Source: Cladorrhinum sp. PSN259
Taxonomy: Eukaryota; Ascomycota; Sordariomycetes; Sordariales; Podosporaceae
DNA length: 64,000 nt
Direction of reading: 5' to 3'
NCBI GenBank assembly: GCA_033725935.1
Contig: MU867108.1
Coordinates: 124,001 to 188,000, forward strand
Below the pieces are notes generated by a model. The model was not told where the DNA came from and did not search any database. It saw only the letters and a list, made by a program, of their open reading frames with translations. A program made the translations under genes and the position numbers. Below are positions 20,318 to 30,243 of the stretch, one piece after another; position 1 is the first letter of the stretch, and each line of letters begins with the position of its first letter.

Positions 20318-21590
20318 GGTAACGGGGGGGTTGAGAATGAATAAAAAGGGGTCTTGGGGTAGAGGTTGATGGTATGCGCGTGTTGTGCTTTGGGAGAGGG
20401 ATACAAATTTTCCCGTGACGGCGTCGTTGCAAGAAGAAAATAAGAAGTTCAGGGCAGGGAAAATAATTCTGTTTATATATCTACGGCATTGGTCTAATTG
20501 AGTGTGTGGCCTCTATAATGCTATTGATGTCTGTTGAACACTCGTTGACCAGATTCTGGATATTGTCCGGATGCCTGTCTGACTGGTGGCCGTGACTTGC
20601 TTTTACCTGGAGTCTGTGTGATGCGTCTGTCAGCATCCAGCACCAGAGATTTTGCCGTCACTCGTTACGAACCTGGACGATTCTGACTGGGATCGAGGGG
20701 AGAGAGCAACGTCCAAGTCTCCTCATCCTAAGTTTCGACGACTCTACATATCGGTCGTAGGCAAGTCGATGGTGTTTGATTTGTTGCAGTTCGGGACCAT
20801 CCTGTGATCAGTGAGCAAGTGAAATGCGTGGCAGTTGTGTTTCAATGAAGCACTAACCTGAGAGCTTCCACCAGATGAGTCAGGGCTGTCTTTAATACTT
20901 GGTTCTTGCCTCCAAGGAGAAGGGCCTGCTGCTAAGAAACGATCGCTTTCCTCTGCGACAAATGAGACTACAACAGATTGGAAACCGGGCTCCTACACCG
21001 AGTCCAAACCGCTGACATCCGAATCGACACTTGGGGAACGGTCGCCGTCACTCGCAGGCTGCTGAGAAAAGCGATGATAGACGTGGTGCCGCATTGTCAC
21101 AAATTGTGATGAAAAAGTCCTCGTGCGGAGTTTGGTTGAGACGAAGATAAGAGCAGAAAAAATGACGAGTCGCAGCTCTTGTGAGACAAAATCGTCTTTG
21201 GCGTGATTGTGATCAATGTGACTAACTCGACCGGTCATCATGTCACAAGGATCAGCTTTGTCCACCACTGACTCGGGACTGTGCCTAGCTGCATAGAATG
21301 CATCGAGTAATTAGATTCGATGAATAATAAAAAGTAAACATGGTCGTGAGACCCCAAGCACAACAAAAATTATGACGGATTTCTTTTTTGTTTTTTCCCC
21401 CTGTTTTTGGCATTGATGTCCCGATATCCTACTGGATAGCAAACTTCTCTAAAACCAAAACAATCACGAGAAGCGTCAATTTTATGTTGGAGCGGACCAG
21501 TCACAGCGTCGCGACAAGATCTGGTTAAGGCTGTTTTTGGGATACTGTTGAAAGACAATATTTTGGTGAATGTACCTGTTTGTAATGCCT

Positions 21591-21683
21591 CCCGGAAATA
21601 CTTACTTCGTTTGCCATTTAAAATAAAGATTATAATCCTGATTCCGGTTTGGTTGAAAGTCTCCGGACAAAGCAAAGTTGACT
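21591..21683. repeat. Direct repeat, left copy
   Basis: About 90 bp starting CCGGAAATACTTACTTCG are repeated at 21830-21918; the first 65 bp are nearly identical and the end is partly diverged. The pair brackets the T/A tract. Confidence 0.8.
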
Positions 21684-21736
21684 GCCACTAGTACTTGGTG
21701 GCAAGTCAACTGACCAGGGTCATGACTGCACAAGCC

Positions 21737-21737
<1 letters not shown>

Positions 21738-21776
<39 letters not shown>
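21738..21776. repeat. Poly-T / poly-A tract
   Basis: A run of about 15 T is followed directly by about 24 A. It is a perfect hairpin former, prone to assembly error, and lies between the two direct repeats. A sequence like a Pol III B box (AGTTCGAATCC) follows at about 21785. Confidence 0.85.
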
Positions 21777-21829
21777 CGTCTCAAGTTCGAATCCAATTCA
21801 GGTCCCATATCCTCTTTTTTTTTTTCCCC

Positions 21830-21918
21830 CGGAAATACTTACTTCGTTTGCCAATTTAAATAAAAATTATAATCCTGATTCCGGTTTCCATTCAACGTCT
21901 TCGGACAAAGTAGTACAT
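21830..21918. repeat. Direct repeat, right copy
   Basis: It matches 21591-21683; see the left copy. Confidence 0.8.
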
Positions 21919-22879
21919 GTTAACTTTATCCCATATCGGTTCGAAAGTTAGCAAGACATTCAGCAGGCCCACGTCGAGCGGCTTGCGCGTCAGTTTGCAC
22001 CACGGCTCCGTAGTTTGTCTTTTTGTGATGGATAGGCCAAGAATGAGAAAGACTGGCCCGATGTTAGGCTGGAACTGAATCTCCATGATTCCGATATTTC
22101 CCGTATGATGATATAGCCCAGTGAATGGCTGCGAGTCGTGCCGGAATGTGACCTGGCCTTGGTAACAAGCGGAACTAAGTGAATCTGCCGTGGTCCTGAG
22201 ACTTGGAATGGACAGAGTCAGCATGGATGTGGTGTCAGAGGGCCAACTTGAAAATATTGTTCCGAAGGTGACCGGGTGTGCCAACCCATCATAGCCCCGC
22301 GACTAAAATATACAAGAACTTCCTAAGTCAGCAATGATAGTATCAGCAGGGGCGGCGCTCATGAGAGTCGAATGATAAGCTTGTACCCCGAGTTTGCCGG
22401 TACTTTCCGGTTGCGGTCTCTTGGACAGGTAGCCACAAATGGAAGCATAACTTGTGTTATCTGTGCCGCCAAAATACCTACCCAGAAGCAATGGACTGGT
22501 GGTTGCAGATAACCTCTTCAGTCTCTCAGCCAGCCACCATACGGCCACGTGCGGGGTTCTTGGCTGATTCCGCCGGGCCTGAGTGGCCAAGATATCTGCC
22601 GGCCGCATTTGGGGCTTAATGGGCGTTAATGAAGGTATGCAATAATTCCTCAACCAGAAAGTGTTATCTAGGACTGTCTTATTGATCCAGTCAGATGGAG
22701 CATATGCTGCGTGGCTGCAGGTATGGCAGAGAGGGCTGAGAGCTGAGAGCTGAGATGCATCTAGAACGTCCATATTCGGCCACTCCAGGAGCTTTCTCTC
22801 CGTGGCATAGGCAGAGAGGTCCTTTTCTGAATGACATCGACCTGGCAGGAGGCTTCCAGAGATTCTCAAGGCACCTGCC

Positions 22880-22887
22880 TATAAAAT
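22880..22887 (+). promoter_or_regulatory. TATA box of the Cys-rich gene
   Basis: TATAAAAT lies 87 bp before the ATG at 22967. Confidence 0.6.
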
Positions 22888-22966
22888 ACAGGTCCACGAG
22901 CAGCCGCTTGTCCGAGAAAGTCAACAGATTTTTCCCACCAGAGCACTTGCAACGAGTCTTACCACC

Positions 22967-25429
22967 ATGATGCAATCCGTTGGCACGCTCATGGCCCTTT
23001 TGGGCACGGTCATTGCATCTTTGGAGGTCATACTGCCGCTACCGGGCGGCAGCAGCAACAATGCGCTCTTCTTGGAGCCCGGCAATCTGGCACCGTCTGG
23101 ACTATACACCATCCAACATGGCCAGACCGTGCTTGACCAAGACATCCCATTTCCCATCCGAACTCTCAGCCTGAACGACATCAAGCCGCTGAATAACCCA
23201 CACCGCCAGGAGATGGTGTGCTGCCCCCCGGGCACCGTCTTCGATAGTCGGACCCAATCCTGCGTGTTCCTCGCCTCAAGCCTCTGCCCCCCTGGCTTCG
23301 ATCTCGACGCAGCCACCAAGAGCATCTGTATCAGTAAGACGCCGCCATGCCCAGGAGACCTCTTTCTCGACAATGGCCGCTGCGTCTCGCCTCATGGCCC
23401 GCAGTGCGTCGATAAGAACGCCAACTATGACAATGCGACGCACATGTGTATCGGCACGGTAAACCCGGTGTGCGACAGCCCTTTGGTGCGCTTGGGGGCC
23501 GACTGCATCTCGAAAGAGCCCCCGGTCTGCGACATGGGATTCAAACAGATCGGCACGCAATGCGTTCTGATCACTGGGCCGACCTGCGGCCCAGCTGAGC
23601 AAGGGCTGTTGCCGCATCCTACCCCTGACGGAAGGATGGTCTGCGTGTCGACAGCAAAGCCCTCGTGTCCCGAAGGCTCCAAGCCCGTCGGGGACAATTG
23701 TCAGATCCTGAGAGACCCATGCCCCAAGGACTTTGTAAACAAGGACGGGAGCTGCGTCTACACTGGGACTCCATGTCCCGAGGGTGGCGTCTTCACAACC
23801 TTTGATGACGAGCGCATCCCCGTCTGCCGCATCACTGAGGACCCTGTATGCCTGCTCGGCGAGCTTCAAGGCTCAATGTGCGTATCTAAAGAGTCCCCGT
23901 GCCCAGACGGATACGACTTCAAGCCTGATGGGCAATGCAAAGGCTCATTTCCAGTCGACTGCGGTCCGGGATCGAAGCTGTTCACCACTCCTTTCAGCAA
24001 TCCGGCCGACCAGCCGCGTGGCTTGTGCTGTCCCGACATCCCAAACATGACGCTCGACTCCAGAGACCGCTGCAGCATCCCGGCCGCGACTAATCCCTGT
24101 CCCGAGGGCATGAGCCGCGACCCGAACAGCGCAGCCCAGTGCATCTTGATCCCAACACAAGCCAACTGCCCCAAGGGTACCCTCGACCCCACCACGGGCA
24201 ACTGCATCGACACCGTCCCGTCAGTCTGCACGAGCGGCGGCACGCCAGACCCAACCACCGGCAAATGCAACCTCGGTGAGCCGACGTGCAAAGCCAAGGG
24301 CCTCAACTACAAGTACGACAAGGCCACCAACCGCTGCTACCTCGATCAGACCCCAAAATGCCCGGCAGGTTCACGTCAGCTGGGCGCCACCGGCGACTGC
24401 ATCTCAGACGACCCCATCACTTGCCCACATGCAGACGCGGGCGCCGTCCTCTCGCCCGACTTCAAGTCATGCATCTTCCAAGCACCGCCCGACTGCCGGG
24501 GCAAAGGCACCTACGACCCGAAGCTGCACCTCTGCGTCGCCCCCAACAAGCCCGTCTGCCCCGCCGAGGCCGTCGACGGCGCCCACATCGACGGCACCGA
24601 CTGCGTCTCGCCCTCGCGTCCCGCCTGCCCTCCGGGCTCCGACACTACCTTCGACCCGAATACAAGCAAGTGCGTCGGCAAGAAACCGCCCCAGTGCGGC
24701 TCCGGCTTCCATCTCGACCGCGGGGAGGCCGACGGTAAATGCGTGTCTGACGACCCGCCCAAGTGCCGCGGCGATGGTTTTGTGCTGCACGAAGGGAAAT
24801 GCATCTCGGACGTCAAGCCGCTCTGCCCTGTAGGGTCGAAATGGGAGGGGATGCTGAAAGCTTGCGTCAGCGACAAGCCGCCCTGTCCCGAGAACTCGCC
24901 CACCGTCGACGGCAAGTGCGTCATCTCGAAACCGCCCGAGTGCCCTCCGGGCTCGGGGACGCATTTCGAAAAAGACGTGCCGTTCTGCGTTTCCGATACG
25001 GTCAAGCCCACGTGCGAAGGGAGCGTCGCGGGCGTCGAGACCAAGCTTGAAGGGGGCCAGTGCGTCGCGCTCCAGGGCCCGAGGTGCGAGAACGATGATT
25101 TGGAGCCCGTGGGGGACCAGTGCGTCTCAAAGACGCAGAAGCCGCGCTGTCCGAGCGATACCGAGGCCGAGAGGGATGCCGAGGGCAATGCCACCGGTCG
25201 GTGCATTGCCAAGACTCCGCCTGTGTGCGGTGACAACGGCGAAGTGCCGCGTCTCAACTTTGATCAGGCTTCGGGCTTGTGTCTGGGCGGTCCGCCTGCG
25301 TGCCCGGACAAGACGCAGCTCGACGTGGGCTTGGCCAAGTGTGTCACGGCCAGCTTGAGGACGTGCTTCGCTTTGCTGTCTTGTCCTCCCGTGGTTGATG
25401 ACAGCGTGTTGGGGATTGGTGAGCCGTGA
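22967..25429 (+). CDS. Secreted Cys-rich repeat protein, oocyst-wall-protein-like
   Basis: This single-exon gene encodes 820 aa from an ATG in a strong context (ACCACCATG). Residues 1-18 (MMQSVGTLMALLGTVIAS) form a signal peptide. After an N-terminal stretch of about 80 residues, the protein is built almost entirely of some 25 to 30 modules of about 25-30 residues with the pattern PxCPxGxxx...GxCVS, two or more Cys each. This resembles the type I/II Cys-rich modules of apicomplexan oocyst wall proteins, which fungal databases often cite for such proteins. The regular Cys spacing suggests disulfide cross-linked, cell-wall or matrix protein. There is no GPI signal or transmembrane segment at the C-terminus. 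A TATA box lies 87 bp upstream. The structural role is inferred from composition. Confidence 0.85.
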   Translation: MMQSVGTLMALLGTVIASLEVILPLPGGSSNNALFLEPGNLAPSGLYTIQHGQTVLDQDIPFPIRTLSLNDIKPLNNPHRQEMVCCPPGTVFDSRTQSCVFLASSLCPPGFDLDAATKSICISKTPPCPGDLFLDNGRCVSPHGPQCVDKNANYDNATHMCIGTVNPVCDSPLVRLGADCISKEPPVCDMGFKQIGTQCVLITGPTCGPAEQGLLPHPTPDGRMVCVSTAKPSCPEGSKPVGDNCQILRDPCPKDFVNKDGSCVYTGTPCPEGGVFTTFDDERIPVCRITEDPVCLLGELQGSMCVSKESPCPDGYDFKPDGQCKGSFPVDCGPGSKLFTTPFSNPADQPRGLCCPDIPNMTLDSRDRCSIPAATNPCPEGMSRDPNSAAQCILIPTQANCPKGTLDPTTGNCIDTVPSVCTSGGTPDPTTGKCNLGEPTCKAKGLNYKYDKATNRCYLDQTPKCPAGSRQLGATGDCISDDPITCPHADAGAVLSPDFKSCIFQAPPDCRGKGTYDPKLHLCVAPNKPVCPAEAVDGAHIDGTDCVSPSRPACPPGSDTTFDPNTSKCVGKKPPQCGSGFHLDRGEADGKCVSDDPPKCRGDGFVLHEGKCISDVKPLCPVGSKWEGMLKACVSDKPPCPENSPTVDGKCVISKPPECPPGSGTHFEKDVPFCVSDTVKPTCEGSVAGVETKLEGGQCVALQGPRCENDDLEPVGDQCVSKTQKPRCPSDTEAERDAEGNATGRCIAKTPPVCGDNGEVPRLNFDQASGLCLGGPPACPDKTQLDVGLAKCVTASLRTCFALLSCPPVVDDSVLGIGEP

Positions 25430-25894
25430 GAGTTGATGCGTACTGATCAGGTACCTGTGTGTGTTTGAGAGAATTATGTTGGTTCAATCAGGAGGAAGAC
25501 GGCAAATTTTGGGAGCTGATGAATATTGTCTATTTACTACCGTTCTAATCATGTCCGCTGCGTGCGTCAGTGCCACCATCAGGCATTTCAGCCTACTGCT
25601 TTCTCAATTGTACACCAATATTTGGCAGTTGATCTGATCCCGAGCCTCGGACTCTTGTTATGCTTTGTGTGCGAAGAACTCCCCTTTGCCAAGCTCTTGC
25701 CAGAAGACGACACGAAGGATTAAAACTAGCCACAATTTATGAGAGTCCGATCTCGTGCTGCTCCTATATCTCTAATCATGAAGAAAACCGCGATATAGAT
25801 ATGCTATGAGATCTCACCCGAATACATATACATGCAACAACTTCTCTCCAAACTACATCAGCTGCATTCAAAACCTCACCGTCATCCTCCTCAT
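25430..25894. other. Convergent intergenic region
   Basis: The Cys-rich gene and the minus-strand secreted-protein gene end here. No further feature was recognised. Confidence 0.4.
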
Positions 25895-27340
25895 CTACGA
25901 ACTCGCCTTCGCAAAAGCAATCTCCTTCGCATCCTGCACCTTCTCATGCGCCTCGATGGCAGCCCTCTGGTCCTCGGCCAAAACCAGATCATCGTTATCC
26001 TCAGCCCCCCTATCCTCCGCGTCCGCCTTTGCCGCCCCTCTGTCCTCGCTCATCCACCTCCCTCCAGACGCCCTCCTCTTGATCGCGGGCGTGGGTTGCG
26101 GAGGATTAGACAAACAAAAAGGACTAGTAACAGCAATACCGCTCTGCGGGAACGGATCCAGCGGTCCCCAGAGCCTCCCCTGGTCATCCAGCCCCACACC
26201 CTCCGTCAGGAAAGCCATCTGGGAAAAGTCATAGTTGGGCGGCGGGACTCCCGGCACGTTTTGCTCTCCCGGGACCCAGACGTTGACCGGCTGCACATAT
26301 GTGCCCGCCACCAGGCCGTTCTTGGTTGAGAAAGTCTTGGCCACGCCGTTGATTTCTGTTTCGACGTAGTACTCCCTCGTGTACCCAAAGAGGATGTCGG
26401 CGCGGTACTCCCATTTGTTTTGGGCGTTGGCGCCGCCTTTGAGGCCGAAGCCGGCGATGAGACGCTTGTTGGTTTGGCCGGTACAAGGGTCGATGTCCAG
26501 GGAGTAGAGCGTGATTGTTGCGAGGGGGTTGGAGACGAAGCCGATGAAACGGGATGGGGTGAGTTCCGTGATGGGATTGTTGTTGTAGACGCCTAGCAGA
26601 CCGAGGACCATGCGGACGTAGGTGAGGTCGCCTGTTGTTCTGATTTGTACGTTGTCGGCTACGATGGTGAAGGCTATGACCTCGTTTCCTCTGCGGAAGC
26701 CGCTGAAGGTGATGAAGTCTCCTGGTTGGAATGGTGCCATGACCAGCTGATCTGGGGCAACGAAGATGCCTGGTCCGGAAGTAGGACGGTTGCTCAGGGG
26801 GCACAGGGGATCTGTGGTGTTGCGTGGGATGCACATTGGGAATCCGGAGAAGGAGGTGATGCTGGGACTCACGTCATCTGCCGTGAGAAAGGGTGCTCCG
26901 GTGTAACCGACTGAATAGACACCGTTGGGGTCGTTGATGCGAATGGTGGGGCCATCTTGTATCTTCATACTCCCGTCTGTATAGTTGATAGATTGGATCC
27001 AGCCCATGCTCTCCCCTTCAAAGAATTCGTAGATGAGGATTTGTGCGACATGGGGGACTCCGTCGAGGCGGTTGCCGATGACTTGCGTCTCAAAGCCGAG
27101 GAAGTCGTCTTTGCTCTCGACAAATTCTTTGAAGGGAACCCATGCCGCTGGAAACTGCACCATGAGATTTTTGGGCACGTTCATGGTAAAGCCGTTGACT
27201 TTAACGGTGCCGCCGGTGTTGTAAGTGGTGCCCGTTATAGTGGCATCCTCGAACGATCCTTGGACCCATAGAGGCGAATCCACTGCGACGCTGAGGGTAA
27301 CGAGAGAGAGAAATAGCGAGAGAACGGATATAAGATGCAT
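25895..27340 (-). CDS. Secreted protein of unknown function (481 aa)
   Basis: This single-exon gene starts at the ATG at 27340. Residues 1-19 (MHLISVLSLFLSLVTLSVA) are a signal peptide. The body (about 20-410) is beta-rich and uncharged, with VNGFTMNVPKNLMVQFPAAW, GDFITFSGFRRGNEV and RRIGFVSNP-like strands, suggesting a globular extracellular domain conserved among filamentous fungi, though I cannot name it. The last 70 residues are highly charged: a KRRASGGR cleavage-like site and then an acidic/Ala-rich helix (AEDRGAEDNDDLVLAEDQ). The tail is unlike the body and may be processed. A TATATA box lies 71 bp upstream. It ends tail to tail with the Cys-rich gene. Confidence 0.75.
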   Translation of the reverse strand: MHLISVLSLFLSLVTLSVAVDSPLWVQGSFEDATITGTTYNTGGTVKVNGFTMNVPKNLMVQFPAAWVPFKEFVESKDDFLGFETQVIGNRLDGVPHVAQILIYEFFEGESMGWIQSINYTDGSMKIQDGPTIRINDPNGVYSVGYTGAPFLTADDVSPSITSFSGFPMCIPRNTTDPLCPLSNRPTSGPGIFVAPDQLVMAPFQPGDFITFSGFRRGNEVIAFTIVADNVQIRTTGDLTYVRMVLGLLGVYNNNPITELTPSRFIGFVSNPLATITLYSLDIDPCTGQTNKRLIAGFGLKGGANAQNKWEYRADILFGYTREYYVETEINGVAKTFSTKNGLVAGTYVQPVNVWVPGEQNVPGVPPPNYDFSQMAFLTEGVGLDDQGRLWGPLDPFPQSGIAVTSPFCLSNPPQPTPAIKRRASGGRWMSEDRGAAKADAEDRGAEDNDDLVLAEDQRAAIEAHEKVQDAKEIAFAKASS

Positions 27341-28446
27341 TTTGTCAGCATGTATCCTGGGTATTGAAAGTAACAGAACTTTTCTCAGTCCAGCGGGGCT
27401 GCCTTCATGATATATACCACGACAGGTATGTTATGCAGCTTTACTGTGGCACTTTTGTCATGGTGGAAAGACTAAAGGAGATTCCCTGAGTCATGTTCGG
27501 ACGGAAAAATGGCAAGTCTAACCGGTGACTCTAATGTTGATACGAGCCGCAATGACACCTGGCATTTGTGAAATAATTAGCACTGATGGCAACTTCCCCA
27601 TGTACCGCCCGGATGGAAATAACATCACAATCAATTCTTGGACTTCAGCTGAAAATCTTTGGAAACAAAAGCACAGATGTTTACTAACCCAAGGCCAACA
27701 TCAAATCAGGAGGCGAGACGGGATACAGGGGGCGGGCCGCCTCATCATCATACATACCCATCCATGATCGACATCGGCAGTTTTTAGCGAGCGTAAGCGA
27801 GTGTCACCCTCCAATACAATATTGACTGCTAAAGAGCACCCGTGAGGAACATGGATAGTCTTTCTCCTTTTCTTCACATTGGCCGTAATTTCTATCCACA
27901 AGCGCTTGGATCCTGACGACCAGGAGGAGGCAAATATTGTCTTGTCGGCTTGGCAGGATTCAGGGGCAATTCCTTCGTCAGCAGCACTTCACAAATCTCT
28001 TAACATCCTCTCCACAGGCACTTACACCTTGGTGAAGTTAGTGCAATATCATGTGAGTCTACAATGTAACCCAGAAATCCTGCCTGAATGGATTCCGTAT
28101 CACAAATCCAAGAGAGACTATTGACAAGACCAAGAGGGGCTTCGTATCTAATTAAAACATCCAAAACATGCTCATGGTATTGCCACGAGCCGTGTATGTC
28201 CGCGGCAAGGACGAAATTGAGGAAATAACATCTTCCGAGATGTTGTCTTTGTCACGAAATGCCTGGGCGACATGTCGCACAGGTGAAAATGAAGAAAGTT
28301 TAGACGAGGTCTAACTTTAGTTGTGGAGACCTGGTCTATATGGTCACGAGTTGTGTTCTATAAGACATATTGCCAACATTGGCAACACCTTCAAACTCCA
28401 AGTCCCTCTTGTCACTCTCTCAGCTTTACAGACCCAAGCCGTCAGA
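27341..28446. other. Divergent promoter region
   Basis: The region lies between the starts of the minus-strand secreted-protein gene and the plus-strand multicopper oxidase gene. It has TATATA at 27411-27416 (minus gene) and TATAAG at 28359-28364 (88 bp before the oxidase ATG). No other gene was recognised. Confidence 0.5.
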
Positions 28447-30165
28447 ATGGCTCAACATTCATTTTCTCTTCTCTTCTTACTGTTTTCTATTTTCCAGATC
28501 TCAGTGGCGAGAAGCACCCATGAACAGACCAAGGTCCTCCAAGCCAGGAGAAAACCAAACCTGAGCCCAGAATACACCTTGAAGTTCCAGGTTCCTCTCC
28601 CCATACCGCCACTAAAACAACCAAAGGCCGTCTTCAACAACACCCGCACCGGCGGGCCAATCAATTACTACGAAATTGAGATCAAACCATTCAACCACTC
28701 CGTCTACCCCAACCTCCCTCCAACACCCATGGTGGGCTACGATGGCATATCCCCGGGACCAACAATCATGATCCAAAAGGGAACCGAATCCGTCGTCAAA
28801 TTCGTCAACAACGCCCAGTCAAACTCGTCAATCCACCTCCACGGGTCCTACTCCCGAGCCCCCTGGGACGGCTGGGCAGAGGATGTCACCTCCCCAGGCC
28901 AGTACAAGGACTACTACTTCCCCAACCGCCAATCAGCCCGAATGATGTGGTACCACGACCATGCAATGCACATAACCGCCGAAAACGCCTACATGGGCCA
29001 AGCAGGCGTTTATCTGGTGACCGACCCAGCCGAAGCCTCGTTGAACCTGCCCTCCGGGTACGGAACCTACGACATCCCCCTAGTCCTCACCTCAAAACAA
29101 TACAACGCAAACGGAACCCTCTACTCGACCCACAACGAGAAGCAATCCCTCTGGGGCGACGTGATCCACGTAAACGGCCAGCCCTGGCCCTTTTTCTCTG
29201 TTCAACCGCGCAAGTACCGGTTCCGCTTTTTGAACGCGGCCGTTTCTCGCACTTTCGCCCTCTACTTTGTCAAGTCCACGTCCATCAACTCCAAGCTCCC
29301 CTTCAGCGTGATCGCCTCCGACTCTGGTCTCTTGAGCCGCCCGGTCCAAACCTCAAACATCTACCTCGCAATGGCGGAGCGCTACGAGATCGTCTTTGAC
29401 TTTTCGCACATGGCTGGACAGACGATCGAGCTCCGAAACTTTTACAAGGCAGGCGGCGGCGGCGTGGAAGACGACTACATGTCCACTCACCAAGTAATGC
29501 AGTTCCGCGTCGGACACTTCTCCTCGATTGACACTTCGGTGATTCCGCCGTCACTAAGAACGGTCCCGTTCCCCGTCTCGAGCAACCATACAATCGCTCA
29601 GAGGTTCAAATTCAGACTCACAAAGGGTAAGTGGCTCATAAACGGCGTCGGGTTCTCCGACGCCCAGAACCGCGTCCTGGCCAACGTGCCCCGGAATACC
29701 GTCCAGATATGGGAGCTGGAAAACATGTCCGACTCGTGGTCCCACCCCATCCACGTCCACCTGGTCGACTTTCGCGTCTTGTCGCGGCGAAAGGGGCCTC
29801 GAGGTGTGACGGCCTACGAGAAGGAGGGCCTCAAAGACGTGGTCTGGCTGGGCAAGTACGAAAAAGTTCTTGTCGAGGCTCACTTTGCCCCCTGGGACGG
29901 GGTCTACATGTTTCACTGCCACAATTTGATTCACGAGGACAGCGATATGATGGCTGCGTTTAATGTCACAAGGACTCTAGCGGAGAATGGGTACGAGAAC
30001 AACAAAAAATTTCAGTTTGACGATCCGATGGCCGCGCAGTGGAGGGCAAAGGGATTTGCGGCGGATGACTTTCGGGAAGGAACGGGTCCGTTTTCGGCTC
30101 TGGCGGTCGAGAGCGCCGTGAGGAGGTTCGTCAATGCTAATCCGTACGGGGATATTTATCCATAA
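28447..30165 (+). CDS. Secreted multicopper oxidase (bilirubin oxidase/CotA-like)
   Basis: This single-exon gene encodes 572 aa. The ATG at 28447 opens a signal peptide (residues 1-21, ending ISVA); the frame is open further upstream but without that feature. The four copper motifs are intact: HLHG (His130, His132), WYHDH (His170, His172), HPIHVH (His433, 436, 438), and HCHNLIHEDSDM with Cys491 and axial Met501. Three cupredoxin domains are expected. These enzymes oxidise phenols, bilirubin or metals and reduce oxygen to water, outside the cell. The spacing and the GDVIHVNGQPWP motif fit the bilirubin oxidase/CotA branch better than typical laccases. Several NxS/T sites suggest glycosylation. 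The substrate cannot be read. A TATA box lies 88 bp upstream. Confidence 0.9.
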   Translation: MAQHSFSLLFLLFSIFQISVARSTHEQTKVLQARRKPNLSPEYTLKFQVPLPIPPLKQPKAVFNNTRTGGPINYYEIEIKPFNHSVYPNLPPTPMVGYDGISPGPTIMIQKGTESVVKFVNNAQSNSSIHLHGSYSRAPWDGWAEDVTSPGQYKDYYFPNRQSARMMWYHDHAMHITAENAYMGQAGVYLVTDPAEASLNLPSGYGTYDIPLVLTSKQYNANGTLYSTHNEKQSLWGDVIHVNGQPWPFFSVQPRKYRFRFLNAAVSRTFALYFVKSTSINSKLPFSVIASDSGLLSRPVQTSNIYLAMAERYEIVFDFSHMAGQTIELRNFYKAGGGGVEDDYMSTHQVMQFRVGHFSSIDTSVIPPSLRTVPFPVSSNHTIAQRFKFRLTKGKWLINGVGFSDAQNRVLANVPRNTVQIWELENMSDSWSHPIHVHLVDFRVLSRRKGPRGVTAYEKEGLKDVVWLGKYEKVLVEAHFAPWDGVYMFHCHNLIHEDSDMMAAFNVTRTLAENGYENNKKFQFDDPMAAQWRAKGFAADDFREGTGPFSALAVESAVRRFVNANPYGDIYP

Positions 30166-30243
30166 ATTGTACTCTGAATAAAATGTTTATGTTGTATTAT
30201 TTACTAGCTATTATTTTTAAAATATATATGTCTTTCTGATGAA

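Larger units (their letters stand above)
20318..22966. other. Gene-poor region with repeats
   Basis: This is the longest gene-poor stretch. It includes a direct repeat pair (21591 and 21830), a long T/A homopolymer tract, and minus-strand ORFs at 20993-21268, 21892-22284 and 22303-22869. The 21892 ORF (QPFTGLYHHTGN, LILGLSITK, KPLDVGLLNVLL) could be the relic of a gene, but I cannot connect it to a start or a family. Confidence 0.35.

Noticed and set aside
21783..21800. Possible tRNA B box (AGTTCGAATCC)
   Set aside because: The T-stem does not pair and no A box or acceptor stem is seen; at most a decayed SINE trace.
22303..22869. Minus-strand ORF of 188 aa
   Set aside because: It shows no domain, no signal peptide and no splice link to the ORF at 21892-22284; listed only within the gene-poor region.
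24511..25257. Minus-strand ORF of 248 aa
   Set aside because: It is antisense to the Cys-rich repeat gene; its regularity is due to the repeats.
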